DNA from: an uncultured Lachnobacterium sp.
GTDB taxonomy: Bacteria; Bacillota; Clostridia; Lachnospirales; Lachnospiraceae
Length of the DNA stretch: 40,662 nt
Assembly (NCBI GenBank): GCA_900543445.1
Contig: UQRC01000026.1
Span: forward strand, 1-40,662
Direction of reading: 5' to 3'
Numbering within the stretch: the first letter of the stretch is position 1; every line of letters begins with the position of its first letter. Of the stretch, positions 8,720 through 16,407 are shown one piece after another. The position numbers were made by a program, and so were the translations under genes. The notes under the pieces are model-generated. The model was not told the DNA's origin, did not search any database, and worked only from the letters and a program-made list of their open reading frames with translations.

Positions 8720-8749
8720 TTGTACACATATTTTGAAGTGAGGTATAGA
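8720..8749 (+). promoter_or_regulatory. possible promoter for the 55-residue ORF
   Basis: TTGTAC (8720-8725), an 18-nt spacer, and TATAGA (8744-8749). The match is modest and the leader to the ATG at 8769 would be short. Confidence 0.35.
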
Positions 8750-8768
8750 AATCGGTGGAGGGCATATT

Positions 8769-8936
8769 ATGGCAAGATTGACAGAATTTGAAGAAGATAA
8801 TTGGCTTTTGTCAGAGGCTAATAAGCGTTTGGAGAAAAATGGAGAAAAGAATACTGTTTCATTCGATGATCTTATGAAACATTTAGGAATCAGTGAATCA
8901 GAAATTAGGAATGTTGACAAAGGTAAAGATGAATAG
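8769..8936 (+). CDS. 55-residue acidic protein, antitoxin-like
   Basis: A small ORF with a strong ribosome site (GGAGG 8757-8761, 7 nt before the ATG). The product starts MARLTEFEEDNWLLSEANKR and contains VSFDDLMKHLGISESEI near its C-terminus. Size, charge and the SFDDLMKHLGIS-type ending recall small antitoxins of type II systems or their C-terminal halves, but I cannot assign a family. It lies just upstream of a hairpin-rich element and of an ORF related to mobile-element proteins. Expression seems likely from the ribosome site; the antitoxin role is speculative. Confidence 0.55.
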   Translation: MARLTEFEEDNWLLSEANKRLEKNGEKNTVSFDDLMKHLGISESEIRNVDKGKDE

Positions 8937-8969
8937 TATTGTATAAAACAAAGAGAATATGATAGTAAT

Positions 8970-9066
8970 GAGCATAGTTGTTTTTGAGGTCGGAAATGGT
9001 TCCCGACGCACTTTTCGGAGTACCTGAGATGATGGATACACCGCCCATCCAAAAATAACTATGCTT
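8970..9066. repeat. cloverleaf-like inverted-repeat element
   Basis: The outer arms 8971-8986 and 9050-9065 pair over 16 bp with a single G-T wobble (17 bp counting the G-T pair 8970/9066). Enclosed are three smaller hairpins: 8989-8995 with 9000-9007 (loop ATGG, one bulged C); 9015-9018 with 9023-9027 (loop AGTA, one bulge); and GATGG 9031-9035 with CCATC 9045-9049. The interior is GC-richer than the flanks. It could be a MITE-like mobile repeat, a structured RNA, or an end of a mobile element. Only one copy is visible here. Confidence 0.55.
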
Positions 9067-9156
9067 TTATTGAAAAAATATATTGTCTCATATAAACTTA
9101 TCATTAGACATATCAAAAAGAGTTCTTTGAGTTATCGTACAAACGGAAATATTCAT

Positions 9157-9681
9157 ATGATAAATAATCGAAATGTAAATATAATCACTGATGAAGAAGG
9201 AAATAGAATAGCACTTATCAAAGATATTCGTTTTAGGGGAAAACAGAATATTGATTGGAGGAGTGTGAAAGCGTATCTTGAAGGATATATGGGGGATTCC
9301 TACGAGATAAGTGAATCTGCTGAGCGAGTTTACATTGGAAAAACTTTATCAGATGAATTTACCGGTTCTGAATTTACAAAATCATTAAAAGGAGCAAATG
9401 CAAAAGCAAAAGCAAATGCTGCTACGGCAATTCCTGAACTTATACAAATCGCGTTAAATCCAAAATGGCAAGAAAACAAAAAAGAAAAACATAATGAAAT
9501 CGCAAAATATGGATGGTATAGGTATGATGTAAAATTTGCAATCCCAATTTACGAAAATAATAGGCTAGTTCGCTATAATATTTTTGGAGCAAGATTACTA
9601 GTTAATCATTCTTATAATGGTAAGAAATACTTATATGATATTGTGGCAATAAAAAAAGAAACGAGTAAGCCGCATCATTAA
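9157..9681 (+). CDS. protein resembling a domain of mobile-element polyvalent proteins (possible BECR/LPD3-like)
   Basis: From ATG 9157 the product is 174 residues. An open frame runs upstream to 9061 but begins inside the inverted-repeat arm with no ribosome site, so 9157 is preferred although its own site is weak (CGGAA). The central stretch ERVYIGKTLSDEFTGSEFTK, then KGANAKAKANAATAIPELIQIA, NEIAKYGWYRYDVKFAIPIY and a C-terminal KYLYDIVAIKKETS match my memory of a domain at the C-terminus of large phage and conjugative-element proteins, associated with RNase-like BECR folds (LPD3-type). This is recall, not a search. The gene is AT-rich compared with neighbours, consistent with transfer. Function is uncertain. 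Confidence 0.6.
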   Translation: MINNRNVNIITDEEGNRIALIKDIRFRGKQNIDWRSVKAYLEGYMGDSYEISESAERVYIGKTLSDEFTGSEFTKSLKGANAKAKANAATAIPELIQIALNPKWQENKKEKHNEIAKYGWYRYDVKFAIPIYENNRLVRYNIFGARLLVNHSYNGKKYLYDIVAIKKETSKPHH

Positions 9682-9755
9682 GTGCGGTGAAAACCCATTT
9701 CTTAATTGGTATATTACATGAATTTCAAATACTTGTCAAGAAAACTACATCTTTT

Positions 9756-9794
9756 TGCACCTTAAAGGGTGTAAAATACACCCTTTAAGGTGCA
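9756..9794. repeat. perfect palindrome with 18-bp arms upstream of gltX
   Basis: The left arm 9756-9773 (TGCACCTTAAAGGGTGTA) is exactly reverse-complemented at 9777-9794, with an AAA loop. Five T precede it, but no T-tract follows it in either transcription direction, so it is not a standard intrinsic terminator on either strand. It ends 7 nt before the -35 box of the gltX promoter. Possible roles are an operator, a cruciform site, a terminator of unusual type or a small mobile repeat. Confidence 0.75.
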
Positions 9795-9801
9795 TTCCTC
9801 G

Positions 9802-9830
9802 TTGCGATTACCCTGTTTATGGTGTATAAT
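9802..9830 (+). promoter_or_regulatory. sigma-A promoter of gltX
   Basis: TTGCGA (9802-9807), a 17-nt spacer, and a perfect TATAAT (9825-9830). The expected transcript start is near 9837, giving a leader under 30 nt, so there is no room for a T-box. Confidence 0.8.
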
Positions 9831-9863
9831 ACACGTTATGACAAAAAAGGAGAGAACATTGCA

Positions 9864-11324
9864 ATGAGTAAAGTGAGAACCAGATTTGCACCAAGTCCAA
9901 CAGGAAGAATGCATGTAGGAAATCTTCGTACCGCATTATATGCGTACCTTATCACGAAGCATGAGGGCGGCGATTTCATCTTAAGAATAGAAGATACCGA
10001 TCAGGAGCGTTACGTGGAAGGCGCAGTTGATATCATTTACCGTACACTGGCGGAGACAGGTCTCATCCATGATGAGGGACCGGACAAGGATGGCGGATGC
10101 GGTCCGTATGTACAGAGTGAGCGTCAGGCAAAAGGCATCTACTTAGAGTATGCCAAGAAGCTCATTGAAAAAGGCGAAGCATATTACTGCTTCTGTGATA
10201 AGGAGCGCCTTGAGAGTTTAAAGACAACGGTTGCAGGAAAAGAGATTTCCATCTATGACAAGCATTGTCTGCACCTGTCCAAGGAAGAAGTAGAAGAGAA
10301 GCTTGCATCCGGAATCCCATATGTTATCCGTCAGAACAACCCGACAGAGGGCACAACAACATTTGAGGATGAAATTTATGGCGATATCACGGTAGATAAT
10401 GCGGAACTGGACGACATGATCCTGATCAAGTCGGACGGATATCCGACTTACAATTTTGCAAACGTTGTGGATGATCATCTGATGGGAATCACGCATGTAG
10501 TACGTGGTAACGAGTATCTGTCTTCCTCACCGAAGTACAATCGTCTCTATGAGGCGTTTGGATGGGAGGTGCCGGTATACATTCATTGTCCATTGATTAC
10601 GGATGAGAATCATCAGAAGCTTTCTAAGAGATGTGGACATTCTTCGTTCGAGGATCTTGTGGAGCAGGGATTTTTAACCGAAGCAATCGTGAACTTTGTT
10701 GCACTGCTTGGATGGAGCCCGGCAGACAATCAGGAGATCATGTCACTCGACGAACTGGTTGCGAAATTCGATTATCACCATATGAGTAAGTCACCGGCGG
10801 TATTTGATTATACAAAGTTAAAGTGGATGAACGGTGAGTATATCAAGAAGATGGATTTTGACGCCTTTTATGAGAAGGCACTTCCATATATCAAGGAAGT
10901 GATCACAAAGGATTACGACCTCAAGAAGATTGCGAAGATGGTACAGACGCGTATCGAGATCTTTCCGGATATCCGCGAGCACATTGATTTCTTCGAGGAA
11001 CTGCCGGAGTATGACACAAGCATGTACACACACAAGAAGATGAAGACCAATGCCGAGACTTCTCTTGAAGTCCTGACAGAGGTTCTTCCGATTCTTGAGA
11101 AGCAGGATGATTATAGCAATGACGCATTATATGCGACACTTCTTAAGTATGTAGAGGAGAAGGGCTGCAAGAACGGTTATGTTATGTGGCCAATCCGTAC
11201 TGCAGTATCCGGCAAGCAGATGACACCGGGCGGTGCAACGGAACTGATGGAAGTCCTTGGTAAGGAAGAGTCTTTAAATCGTATCCGCAAGGGTATCGAG
11301 CTTCTTCAGGCTGCACAGGCATAA
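9864..11324 (+). CDS. gltX: glutamate-tRNA ligase
   Basis: 486 residues, the usual length. It is a class I aminoacyl-tRNA synthetase that charges tRNA-Glu with glutamate in the cytoplasm. The N-terminus [20 protein letters not shown] holds the HIGH-type motif as HVGN (17-20), and KLSKR at about 252-256 is the KMSKS-type motif. The C-terminal third is the helical anticodon-binding region, ending in [20 protein letters not shown]. The start is ATG 9864 with AAGGAGAG upstream; the frame extends back through the promoter and cannot be coding there. It is followed after 24 nt by the helicase gene, with no terminator seen between them, so the two may be co-transcribed. Confidence 0.96.
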   Translation: MSKVRTRFAPSPTGRMHVGNLRTALYAYLITKHEGGDFILRIEDTDQERYVEGAVDIIYRTLAETGLIHDEGPDKDGGCGPYVQSERQAKGIYLEYAKKLIEKGEAYYCFCDKERLESLKTTVAGKEISIYDKHCLHLSKEEVEEKLASGIPYVIRQNNPTEGTTTFEDEIYGDITVDNAELDDMILIKSDGYPTYNFANVVDDHLMGITHVVRGNEYLSSSPKYNRLYEAFGWEVPVYIHCPLITDENHQKLSKRCGHSSFEDLVEQGFLTEAIVNFVALLGWSPADNQEIMSLDELVAKFDYHHMSKSPAVFDYTKLKWMNGEYIKKMDFDAFYEKALPYIKEVITKDYDLKKIAKMVQTRIEIFPDIREHIDFFEELPEYDTSMYTHKKMKTNAETSLEVLTEVLPILEKQDDYSNDALYATLLKYVEEKGCKNGYVMWPIRTAVSGKQMTPGGATELMEVLGKEESLNRIRKGIELLQAAQA

Positions 11325-11348
11325 CAATTCAGGCAAGACAGAGGTACT

Positions 11349-13217
11349 ATGAATTATAGCAAATCACAGCAGGAGGCCATCCGACACAAGGATGGCCCGA
11401 TGCTTGTCCTTGCGGGACCCGGATCGGGCAAGACCGCAGTTATTACCCAGCGAACCATACATTTAATCGAGCAGCATCATGTGAATCCGTCCAATATTCT
11501 GGTGATCACTTTTACCCGCGCAGCGGCGCAGGAGATGAAGCAGCGCTTTCTGGCGGCAACGGGGACAGATAAGACGCAGGTGACGTTTGGAACCTTCCAC
11601 GCCATCTTTTTTATGGTGCTAAAATACGCGTATCATTTTGAGAGCAGCAACATTGTGACGGACGAGCAACGTTATCAGTTTATGCGTGAGATCTTATCGT
11701 ATCATCATCTGGAGTATCAGGATGAGAACGAGTTCATCAGCGATCTGTTTGCAGATATCAGCAGAGTGAAAAATGAGAGGATTCCGCTGGATCATTTCTA
11801 CTCGAGTCACTGTGGGGAGGATGTATTTCGCAAGATTTACCAGGCATACACAAGAAGACTTTCACAGAACCGACTGATCGATTTTGATGATATGCTGACT
11901 TATACATACGAATTGTTCTCACAGAGAAAGGATATTCTATCTGCCTGGCAGAGACGCTATCCGTATATTCTCGTCGATGAGTTTCAGGATATTAATCAGA
12001 TTCAGTATGACATTGTGCGTATGATGGCACAGCCGGCAGATAATCTGTTTGTTGTGGGCGATGATGACCAGTCGATCTATCGTTTCCGCGGTTCCAAGCC
12101 GGAGATTATGTTATCTTTTGATAAGGTGTATCCTGCGGCGAAGATTGTTACATTGGAGCAGAATTATCGCTGTACACCGGCAATCGTGGCTGCTGCTGGA
12201 AATCTGATCTCGCACAATAAGAAGCGATTTGATAAAAAAATCAAAGCGGAAAAAACAAACGGAGAGGCGGTACGCTTTTTCCAGTTTGAGGATCAGAGGC
12301 AGGAGAACCAGTTTATCATTGAAGAGATTGCAAAGGCAAAGAGGGAAGGCGTGCCTCTTTCTGATATTGCAGTGTTGTTTCGGACGAATCTGCAGCCGCG
12401 GCTTCTGATGGAGCAGATGATGTCTGCAAATCTTGCATTTACGACGAAGGACAGGATTCCAAATATCTATGAGCACTGGATCGCAAAGGATTTTCTGACG
12501 TATATAAGAATCGCGCAGGGAAGTACGAAGCGAGCAGATTTTCTGTCCGTCATGAACAAGCCGAACCGCTATATCGGGCGTAACAGTCTGTGTGAGCCGG
12601 AAGTTGCATTTGATGAGTGGATGAAGATGTACGATGAGCAGCCATGGATTGCGGAGCGAATTGAGAAAATGTGGCATGATACGAGAATTTTGAATTCACT
12701 CAGTCCGTATGCGGCAATCAATTTCATCAGGCGGGGGATCGAGTACGATGATTATATTGCGGATTATGCAGAGTATCGCAATATCAATAAGGAAGATCTC
12801 TACGAGGTGACGGACGAAATCCAAAGTAGCGCAAAGGGATACAAAACGCTTGAAGCGTGGTTTACGCATATTGAGGATTATAAGAAGGAACTCGAACTTC
12901 TTGCGAAGAAGCGGGCGGATATGGGAGATGCAGTCACACTTGCGACACTTCACAGTGCGAAGGGACTGGAATTTGAGCGTGTCTATCTGATTGATGTCAA
13001 TGAGGGAATGACGCCGTATAAGAAAGCCGTGCTGGAGCCGGATATCGAGGAGGAGAGAAGACTTTTCTATGTAGGAATGACGCGTGCAAAGGAAAAACTG
13101 ACGCTTTGTGCGGTCAAAAATATCCGCAATAAGGAAGTGGACCTATCACGATTCTTAAGAGAGGCAGGGGCACAGGTTGATCCGCAATCAAATGACAGAG
13201 ATCACAGTAAAGAGTAA
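11349..13217 (+). CDS. UvrD/PcrA-like superfamily 1 DNA helicase
   Basis: 622 residues. All SF1A helicase motifs are visible: Walker A GPGSGKT (about 23-29), Ia VITFTRAAAQEM, II LVDEFQDINQIQ, III VGDDDQSIYRFRG, IV LEQNYRCT, V TLHSAKGLEFERVYL, and VI EERRLFYVGMTRAKEKL. It is about 100 residues shorter than typical PcrA or UvrD, lacking their longer C-terminal tail, so I give no gene symbol. The expected role is ATP-driven 3'-5' unwinding in DNA repair or replication restart. It ends at a strong bidirectional terminator shared with the convergent DUF1292 gene. Confidence 0.93.
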   Translation: MNYSKSQQEAIRHKDGPMLVLAGPGSGKTAVITQRTIHLIEQHHVNPSNILVITFTRAAAQEMKQRFLAATGTDKTQVTFGTFHAIFFMVLKYAYHFESSNIVTDEQRYQFMREILSYHHLEYQDENEFISDLFADISRVKNERIPLDHFYSSHCGEDVFRKIYQAYTRRLSQNRLIDFDDMLTYTYELFSQRKDILSAWQRRYPYILVDEFQDINQIQYDIVRMMAQPADNLFVVGDDDQSIYRFRGSKPEIMLSFDKVYPAAKIVTLEQNYRCTPAIVAAAGNLISHNKKRFDKKIKAEKTNGEAVRFFQFEDQRQENQFIIEEIAKAKREGVPLSDIAVLFRTNLQPRLLMEQMMSANLAFTTKDRIPNIYEHWIAKDFLTYIRIAQGSTKRADFLSVMNKPNRYIGRNSLCEPEVAFDEWMKMYDEQPWIAERIEKMWHDTRILNSLSPYAAINFIRRGIEYDDYIADYAEYRNINKEDLYEVTDEIQSSAKGYKTLEAWFTHIEDYKKELELLAKKRADMGDAVTLATLHSAKGLEFERVYLIDVNEGMTPYKKAVLEPDIEEERRLFYVGMTRAKEKLTLCAVKNIRNKEVDLSRFLREAGAQVDPQSNDRDHSKE

Positions 13218-13220
13218 CAA

Positions 13221-13258
13221 GAAAAACGCCGGGAGCATATCGCTCCCAGCGTTTTGTC
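13221..13258. terminator. bidirectional terminator between helicase and DUF1292 genes
   Basis: Stem AACGC-GGGAG (13225-13235) with CTCCC-GCGTT (13243-13253), a C/A mismatch between the two parts and a 7-nt loop. Flanked by A5 on the left and T4 on the right, so it can serve both convergent genes. Confidence 0.85.
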
Positions 13259-13582
13259 TTATTCGTCGTCTTCCATTGCATTAAACATATCATCATCTAA
13301 GAATTCATCGAATTTATCGGCCGCGATCTCGTATTCCTCATCGCCTTCGATCGGATCGATGCTCGGAAGTCCTTCTTCGTCTTCGGCGTAGCGGTACAGA
13401 TATACATCGCCTGTCTCATTTCCCTGCTTATCAAGTGGCATTAAAGCGATATAATCGCGTCCGCCTGCTTCATAAATCGTAAGGATGGAGCATTCTACTT
13501 CGCCTTCGTCTAATTCTAATGTAACACGGATATCATCTGCTTCGTCCGGAGTAACCGGTGTTGCCTTCTCGTTATCTGCCAT
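13259..13582 (-). CDS. DUF1292 family acidic protein
   Basis: 107 residues and very acidic. The pattern ITLELDEGEVECSIL-like start, YIALMPLD in the middle and VYLYRY followed by an Asp/Glu-rich tail is that of DUF1292 (YrzB-type) proteins, small cytoplasmic proteins of unknown function found across Firmicutes. AGGGGAC lies before the ATG on the minus strand and a near-consensus promoter lies further upstream, so it appears to be a well-expressed single-gene unit. Confidence 0.9.
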   Translation of the reverse strand: MADNEKATPVTPDEADDIRVTLELDEGEVECSILTIYEAGGRDYIALMPLDKQGNETGDVYLYRYAEDEEGLPSIDPIEGDEEYEIAADKFDEFLDDDMFNAMEDDE

Positions 13583-13622
13583 ATTGTCCCCTTTCTGAAA
13601 CGATTATTCATTGTTTTGTTTC

Positions 13623-13651
13623 ATTATATAGAGTCTCATTTGGCTTGTCAA
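13623..13651 (-). promoter_or_regulatory. consensus sigma-A promoter of the DUF1292 gene
   Basis: On the minus strand: TTGACA (13646-13651), a 17-nt spacer, and TATAAT (13623-13628). Both hexamers are perfect, the strongest promoter match in the window. Confidence 0.88.
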
Positions 13652-13686
13652 TGAAAGCAGGGCGAAAAAAAGATCGGATAAAGCGA

Positions 13687-13715
13687 TATACAAAGACACC
13701 AAAAAAAGGTATAAT
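13687..13715 (+). promoter_or_regulatory. promoter of the GH13-like gene
   Basis: TATACA (13687-13692), a 17-nt spacer, and a perfect TATAAT (13710-13715). It diverges from the DUF1292 promoter. Confidence 0.65.
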
Positions 13716-13757
13716 CAATAAATGAGACTAAGACAGCATAGGATATGGCGGTAAAGA

Positions 13758-15668
13758 ATGAATTATAAGATCAAAGAGGGAAATTACGAAAAACAGGGAG
13801 TACAGCAGCTCGGGAAGTGGACAATCTTCACGTTTGAGGGCGAGAAGGAGGACGATTGCCGCGTTGTACTTTTGAATAATGAGAAAGAAGTGGTGGAAAA
13901 AATTGAGGTTCCGAAGGAATACTGTATGGGATCACTTCGATCCGTTGCGGTGGAGAACCTGAAGACAGACGAGCTTCTTTATATGTTTGAAGTAAACGGT
14001 AAACGTGTGCTGGATCCTTATGCGCACAGGATTGTGGGACGTGAGGTCTGGAACGATGAAAAGCGCATGCCGGATGCGGTGTATGGCGCTTTTGTGCCAT
14101 CCGGTTTTGCGTGGGGAGATGACCGGTCACCGGAGATCGACCGCTCACAGATGATCATGTACAAGCTGCATGTGCGCGGCTTTTCGATGGATGCGAAGGC
14201 GAGTACAACAAACGGAACTTTTCAGGCGGTCAGCGCCAAAATTCCGTATTTACAGGGAATTGGCGTGACAACGGTGGAACTTATGCCTGTGTATGAATTT
14301 GAGGAACGCATTTTCCCGGAGGAGAAGGTACTGCCGGATTATATTCAGTGGGAAGCAGAAGACGCGGATATGATTGTGCCTCCGGAAGAGACCAAAGTTC
14401 TTCCAAAACTGAATTTCTGGGGGTATACAAAGGGTAATTATTTTGCTGTCAAATCTTCTTATGCGAGAAATGCTGCTAAGGCTTCGCTGGAGTATAAGGC
14501 TCTCATCAGAAAGCTGCATCAGCATGGGATGGAGTGCGTGATGGAGTTCTTTTTCCCGGAAGGAACGGATCAGAATCTGATTCTTGCGGCGCTTCGTTTC
14601 TGGGTGAGGGAGTATCATGTGGATGGTTTTCATCTGCTCGGGGAGAACCTTCCGATGACTGCAATTGCTCAGGACAAGCGGTTGAGCAGAACCAAGATCT
14701 TCTATACGGATTTCGGCGATGCAGGGGAAAAGGAGCGCAGTTACCGCAATCTGTATGTCTACAAGGACGAATATCAGTATCCGGCGCGCAAGATGCTCAA
14801 TCATTTTGGATATGATTTGGATGAATTCATTGATCAGCAGCGCAAGCAGGGGAGTGTGCTTGGCTTTGTCAATTATATTTCGGACAATAACGGATTCACA
14901 CTTGCGGATCTGTTCATGTATAATGAGCGTCACAATGAGGACAACGGAGAGAATAATTGTGACGGAAATGCATGGAATTTCAGCAATAATTATGGCGTAG
15001 AAGGTCCTACCGCGAAGCGGTATATCAACCGTTTGCGCAAGCGCCAGTGGCGCAATGCGATACTGATGATCATGATGGCGCAGGGAGTTCCGCTTCTGTG
15101 GAGTGGCGATGAGTTCGGCAACTCGCAGGCGGGAAATAATAATGCTTATTGTCAGGATAATCCGATCGGCTGGATCAATTGGAAGAGTGAAAGATCGCAC
15201 AGAGATCAGAAGCTGTTTTTCGAGAATGTGGCGCGTTTTCGAAGAGAACATCCGATTCTTGCGAATCCGATGCCTTTTCAGTTCTGTGATTATAAGGCGC
15301 TCGGCTGTCCGGATCTCTCGTTTCACGGGGAGAATGCCTGGATGATACGTCCGCAGGGGGGCGGACTGGCACTTGGAATGCTCTACTGTGGGGCATATTC
15401 TGTAGATGCAGCGTATCAGGAGGATGTATACGTTGCGTATAATTTCTCGGCCTCCGAGACGGTGCTTGCGCTTCCCGGTGTAGGTAAGACCAGACAGTGG
15501 TATCTGCAGATCGACAGTTCCGATGATAAGACACCGTATCTTGCAGAACCGAAGATATGTGCAGAGGGTAACATCACACTTCCTCCGCATACGATCAGGG
15601 TGCTCGCAGGCAGGGAAGTACCGCAGCATAAGAAGAGAAAGGAACGAGGAAGTAAGGCAGGAATTTAA
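13758..15668 (+). CDS. GH13 (GlgX/isoamylase-like) protein with degenerate catalytic motifs; probable pseudoenzyme
   Basis: 636 residues. An N-terminal beta-sandwich (about 1-120) precedes a GH13 barrel (about 130-520) whose scaffold is plainly that of glycogen-debranching GlgX/isoamylase enzymes: MYKLHVRGFS, YLQGIGVTTVELMPVYEF, FWGYTKGNYFA, GFTLADLFMYNERHNEDNGE and GNNNAYCQDNPIGWINW. Each catalytic region is changed. Region I is VMEFFFPEGT instead of DVVFNH. Region II is DGFHLLGE (289-296) where GFRFD carries the nucleophile Asp and its Arg. Region III lacks the acid Glu, reading KIFYTDFGD. Region IV reads SDNNGF where family members have a C-H-D-G-F pattern. So glycosidase activity is improbable, while glucan binding may remain. 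The gene is intact and has its own promoter; the DUF5662 gene follows after 3 nt. Confidence 0.9.
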   Translation: MNYKIKEGNYEKQGVQQLGKWTIFTFEGEKEDDCRVVLLNNEKEVVEKIEVPKEYCMGSLRSVAVENLKTDELLYMFEVNGKRVLDPYAHRIVGREVWNDEKRMPDAVYGAFVPSGFAWGDDRSPEIDRSQMIMYKLHVRGFSMDAKASTTNGTFQAVSAKIPYLQGIGVTTVELMPVYEFEERIFPEEKVLPDYIQWEAEDADMIVPPEETKVLPKLNFWGYTKGNYFAVKSSYARNAAKASLEYKALIRKLHQHGMECVMEFFFPEGTDQNLILAALRFWVREYHVDGFHLLGENLPMTAIAQDKRLSRTKIFYTDFGDAGEKERSYRNLYVYKDEYQYPARKMLNHFGYDLDEFIDQQRKQGSVLGFVNYISDNNGFTLADLFMYNERHNEDNGENNCDGNAWNFSNNYGVEGPTAKRYINRLRKRQWRNAILMIMMAQGVPLLWSGDEFGNSQAGNNNAYCQDNPIGWINWKSERSHRDQKLFFENVARFRREHPILANPMPFQFCDYKALGCPDLSFHGENAWMIRPQGGGLALGMLYCGAYSVDAAYQEDVYVAYNFSASETVLALPGVGKTRQWYLQIDSSDDKTPYLAEPKICAEGNITLPPHTIRVLAGREVPQHKKRKERGSKAGI

Positions 15669-15671
15669 GAC

Positions 15672-16280
15672 ATGGGTAATGTATGGAATCATTTTAAAAC
15701 AATTACAAGACATAAGAATCTGGTTATGGCTGGCTGCTTTAAGGTTGGATTGTATAAGCAGGGACTTCTTCATGATCTGTCGAAGTATTCTCCAACAGAA
15801 TTTCTGGTCGGATGTAAGTATTATCAGGGAACGATGAGTCCGAATAACGCGGAACGCATGGACAAAGGCTATTCGTCTGCGTGGCTGCATCACAAGGGGC
15901 GAAATAAGCATCACTTAGAGTACTGGATCGATTATGCGGTAGGGGAGCAGAAAGCCGGAAGCGTGCACGGTGGTATGGCTGGAATGAAGATGCCGCTTAA
16001 ATACGTGGCAGAGATGTTTATTGACCGCGTGAGTGCATCGAAAAACTACCAGAAGGATAAATATACGGATCATAGTCCGATCGATTATTATGAGCATGGA
16101 AAAGATCATTATCTGATTCATGAGGACACGGAGGCGATGCTTGTGTATCTGCTTACGATGCTTGCAGTCCGGGGTGAGAAGGAGACGTTTGCGTTCGTAA
16201 AAAATGAGGTGTTAAAAGGCAAAGTGCCTTATGACAAGGCACAACTTGATCCAAGGATCGAAGATCTGAAGAAAAATTAA
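15672..16280 (+). CDS. DUF5662 family protein
   Basis: 202 residues. It shows a His/Asp pattern reminiscent of metal-dependent HD-type proteins: LLHDLSKYSP (H34-D35), then WLHHKGRNKHHLEYW (H73, H74, H80, H81), as in DUF5662 proteins common in Firmicutes and their phages. The function is unknown; metal binding is an inference from the histidines. It begins 3 nt after the stop of the GH13-like gene and ends in an intrinsic terminator, so the two form one operon. Confidence 0.85.
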   Translation: MGNVWNHFKTITRHKNLVMAGCFKVGLYKQGLLHDLSKYSPTEFLVGCKYYQGTMSPNNAERMDKGYSSAWLHHKGRNKHHLEYWIDYAVGEQKAGSVHGGMAGMKMPLKYVAEMFIDRVSASKNYQKDKYTDHSPIDYYEHGKDHYLIHEDTEAMLVYLLTMLAVRGEKETFAFVKNEVLKGKVPYDKAQLDPRIEDLKKN

Positions 16281-16297
16281 GCATATAAAGTCGGAAT

Positions 16298-16322
16298 GCC
16301 GGAGGGTGTTCCGGCTTTTTTA
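16298..16322 (+). terminator. terminator of the GH13-like/DUF5662 operon
   Basis: A 6-bp GC-rich stem GCCGGA/TCCGGC (16298-16303 with 16310-16315), loop GGGTGT, followed directly by seven T. Confidence 0.88.
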
Positions 16323-16348
16323 CTTAGCCTTGTACGTTTTTGTGGGGA

Positions 16349-16380
16349 AAAGCACGAGATCATGTGCTTTCTCATACAAT
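16349..16380 (+). promoter_or_regulatory. possible sigK control region
   Basis: An inverted repeat AAAGCAC (16349-16355) / GTGCTTT (16364-16370) lies just upstream of CATACAAT (16373-16380), which equals the classic -10 element of the mother-cell factor sigma-E. No convincing sigma-E -35 (ATA) is found at the right distance, so this is tentative. Confidence 0.3.
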
Positions 16381-16407
16381 ATAGAAAGCGATGTGAAAAG
16401 GTGCTGC

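Noticed and set aside
9061..9156. Upstream 32 codons of the accessory ORF as coding sequence
   Set aside because: They begin inside an inverted-repeat arm with no ribosome site, and recognisable domain sequence starts only after ATG 9157.
9670..9687. CCGCA/TGCGG hairpin overlapping the stop of the accessory ORF as a terminator
   Set aside because: Only 5 bp with an 8-nt loop and no T-tract afterwards.
14250..15914. 554-codon open frame on the minus strand opposite the GH13-like gene
   Set aside because: Its product is basic and compositionally odd (Ile/Arg/His-rich), has no recognisable motifs or ribosome site, and runs antisense to a clear protein family; it is a codon-bias shadow.
16306..16407. 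Upstream extension of the sigK frame with a hydrophobic stretch that could mimic a pro-sequence
   Set aside because: It starts inside the preceding terminator, has no ribosome site, and the hydrophobic residues come from the T-tract; GTG 16408 with AAGGTG is better.
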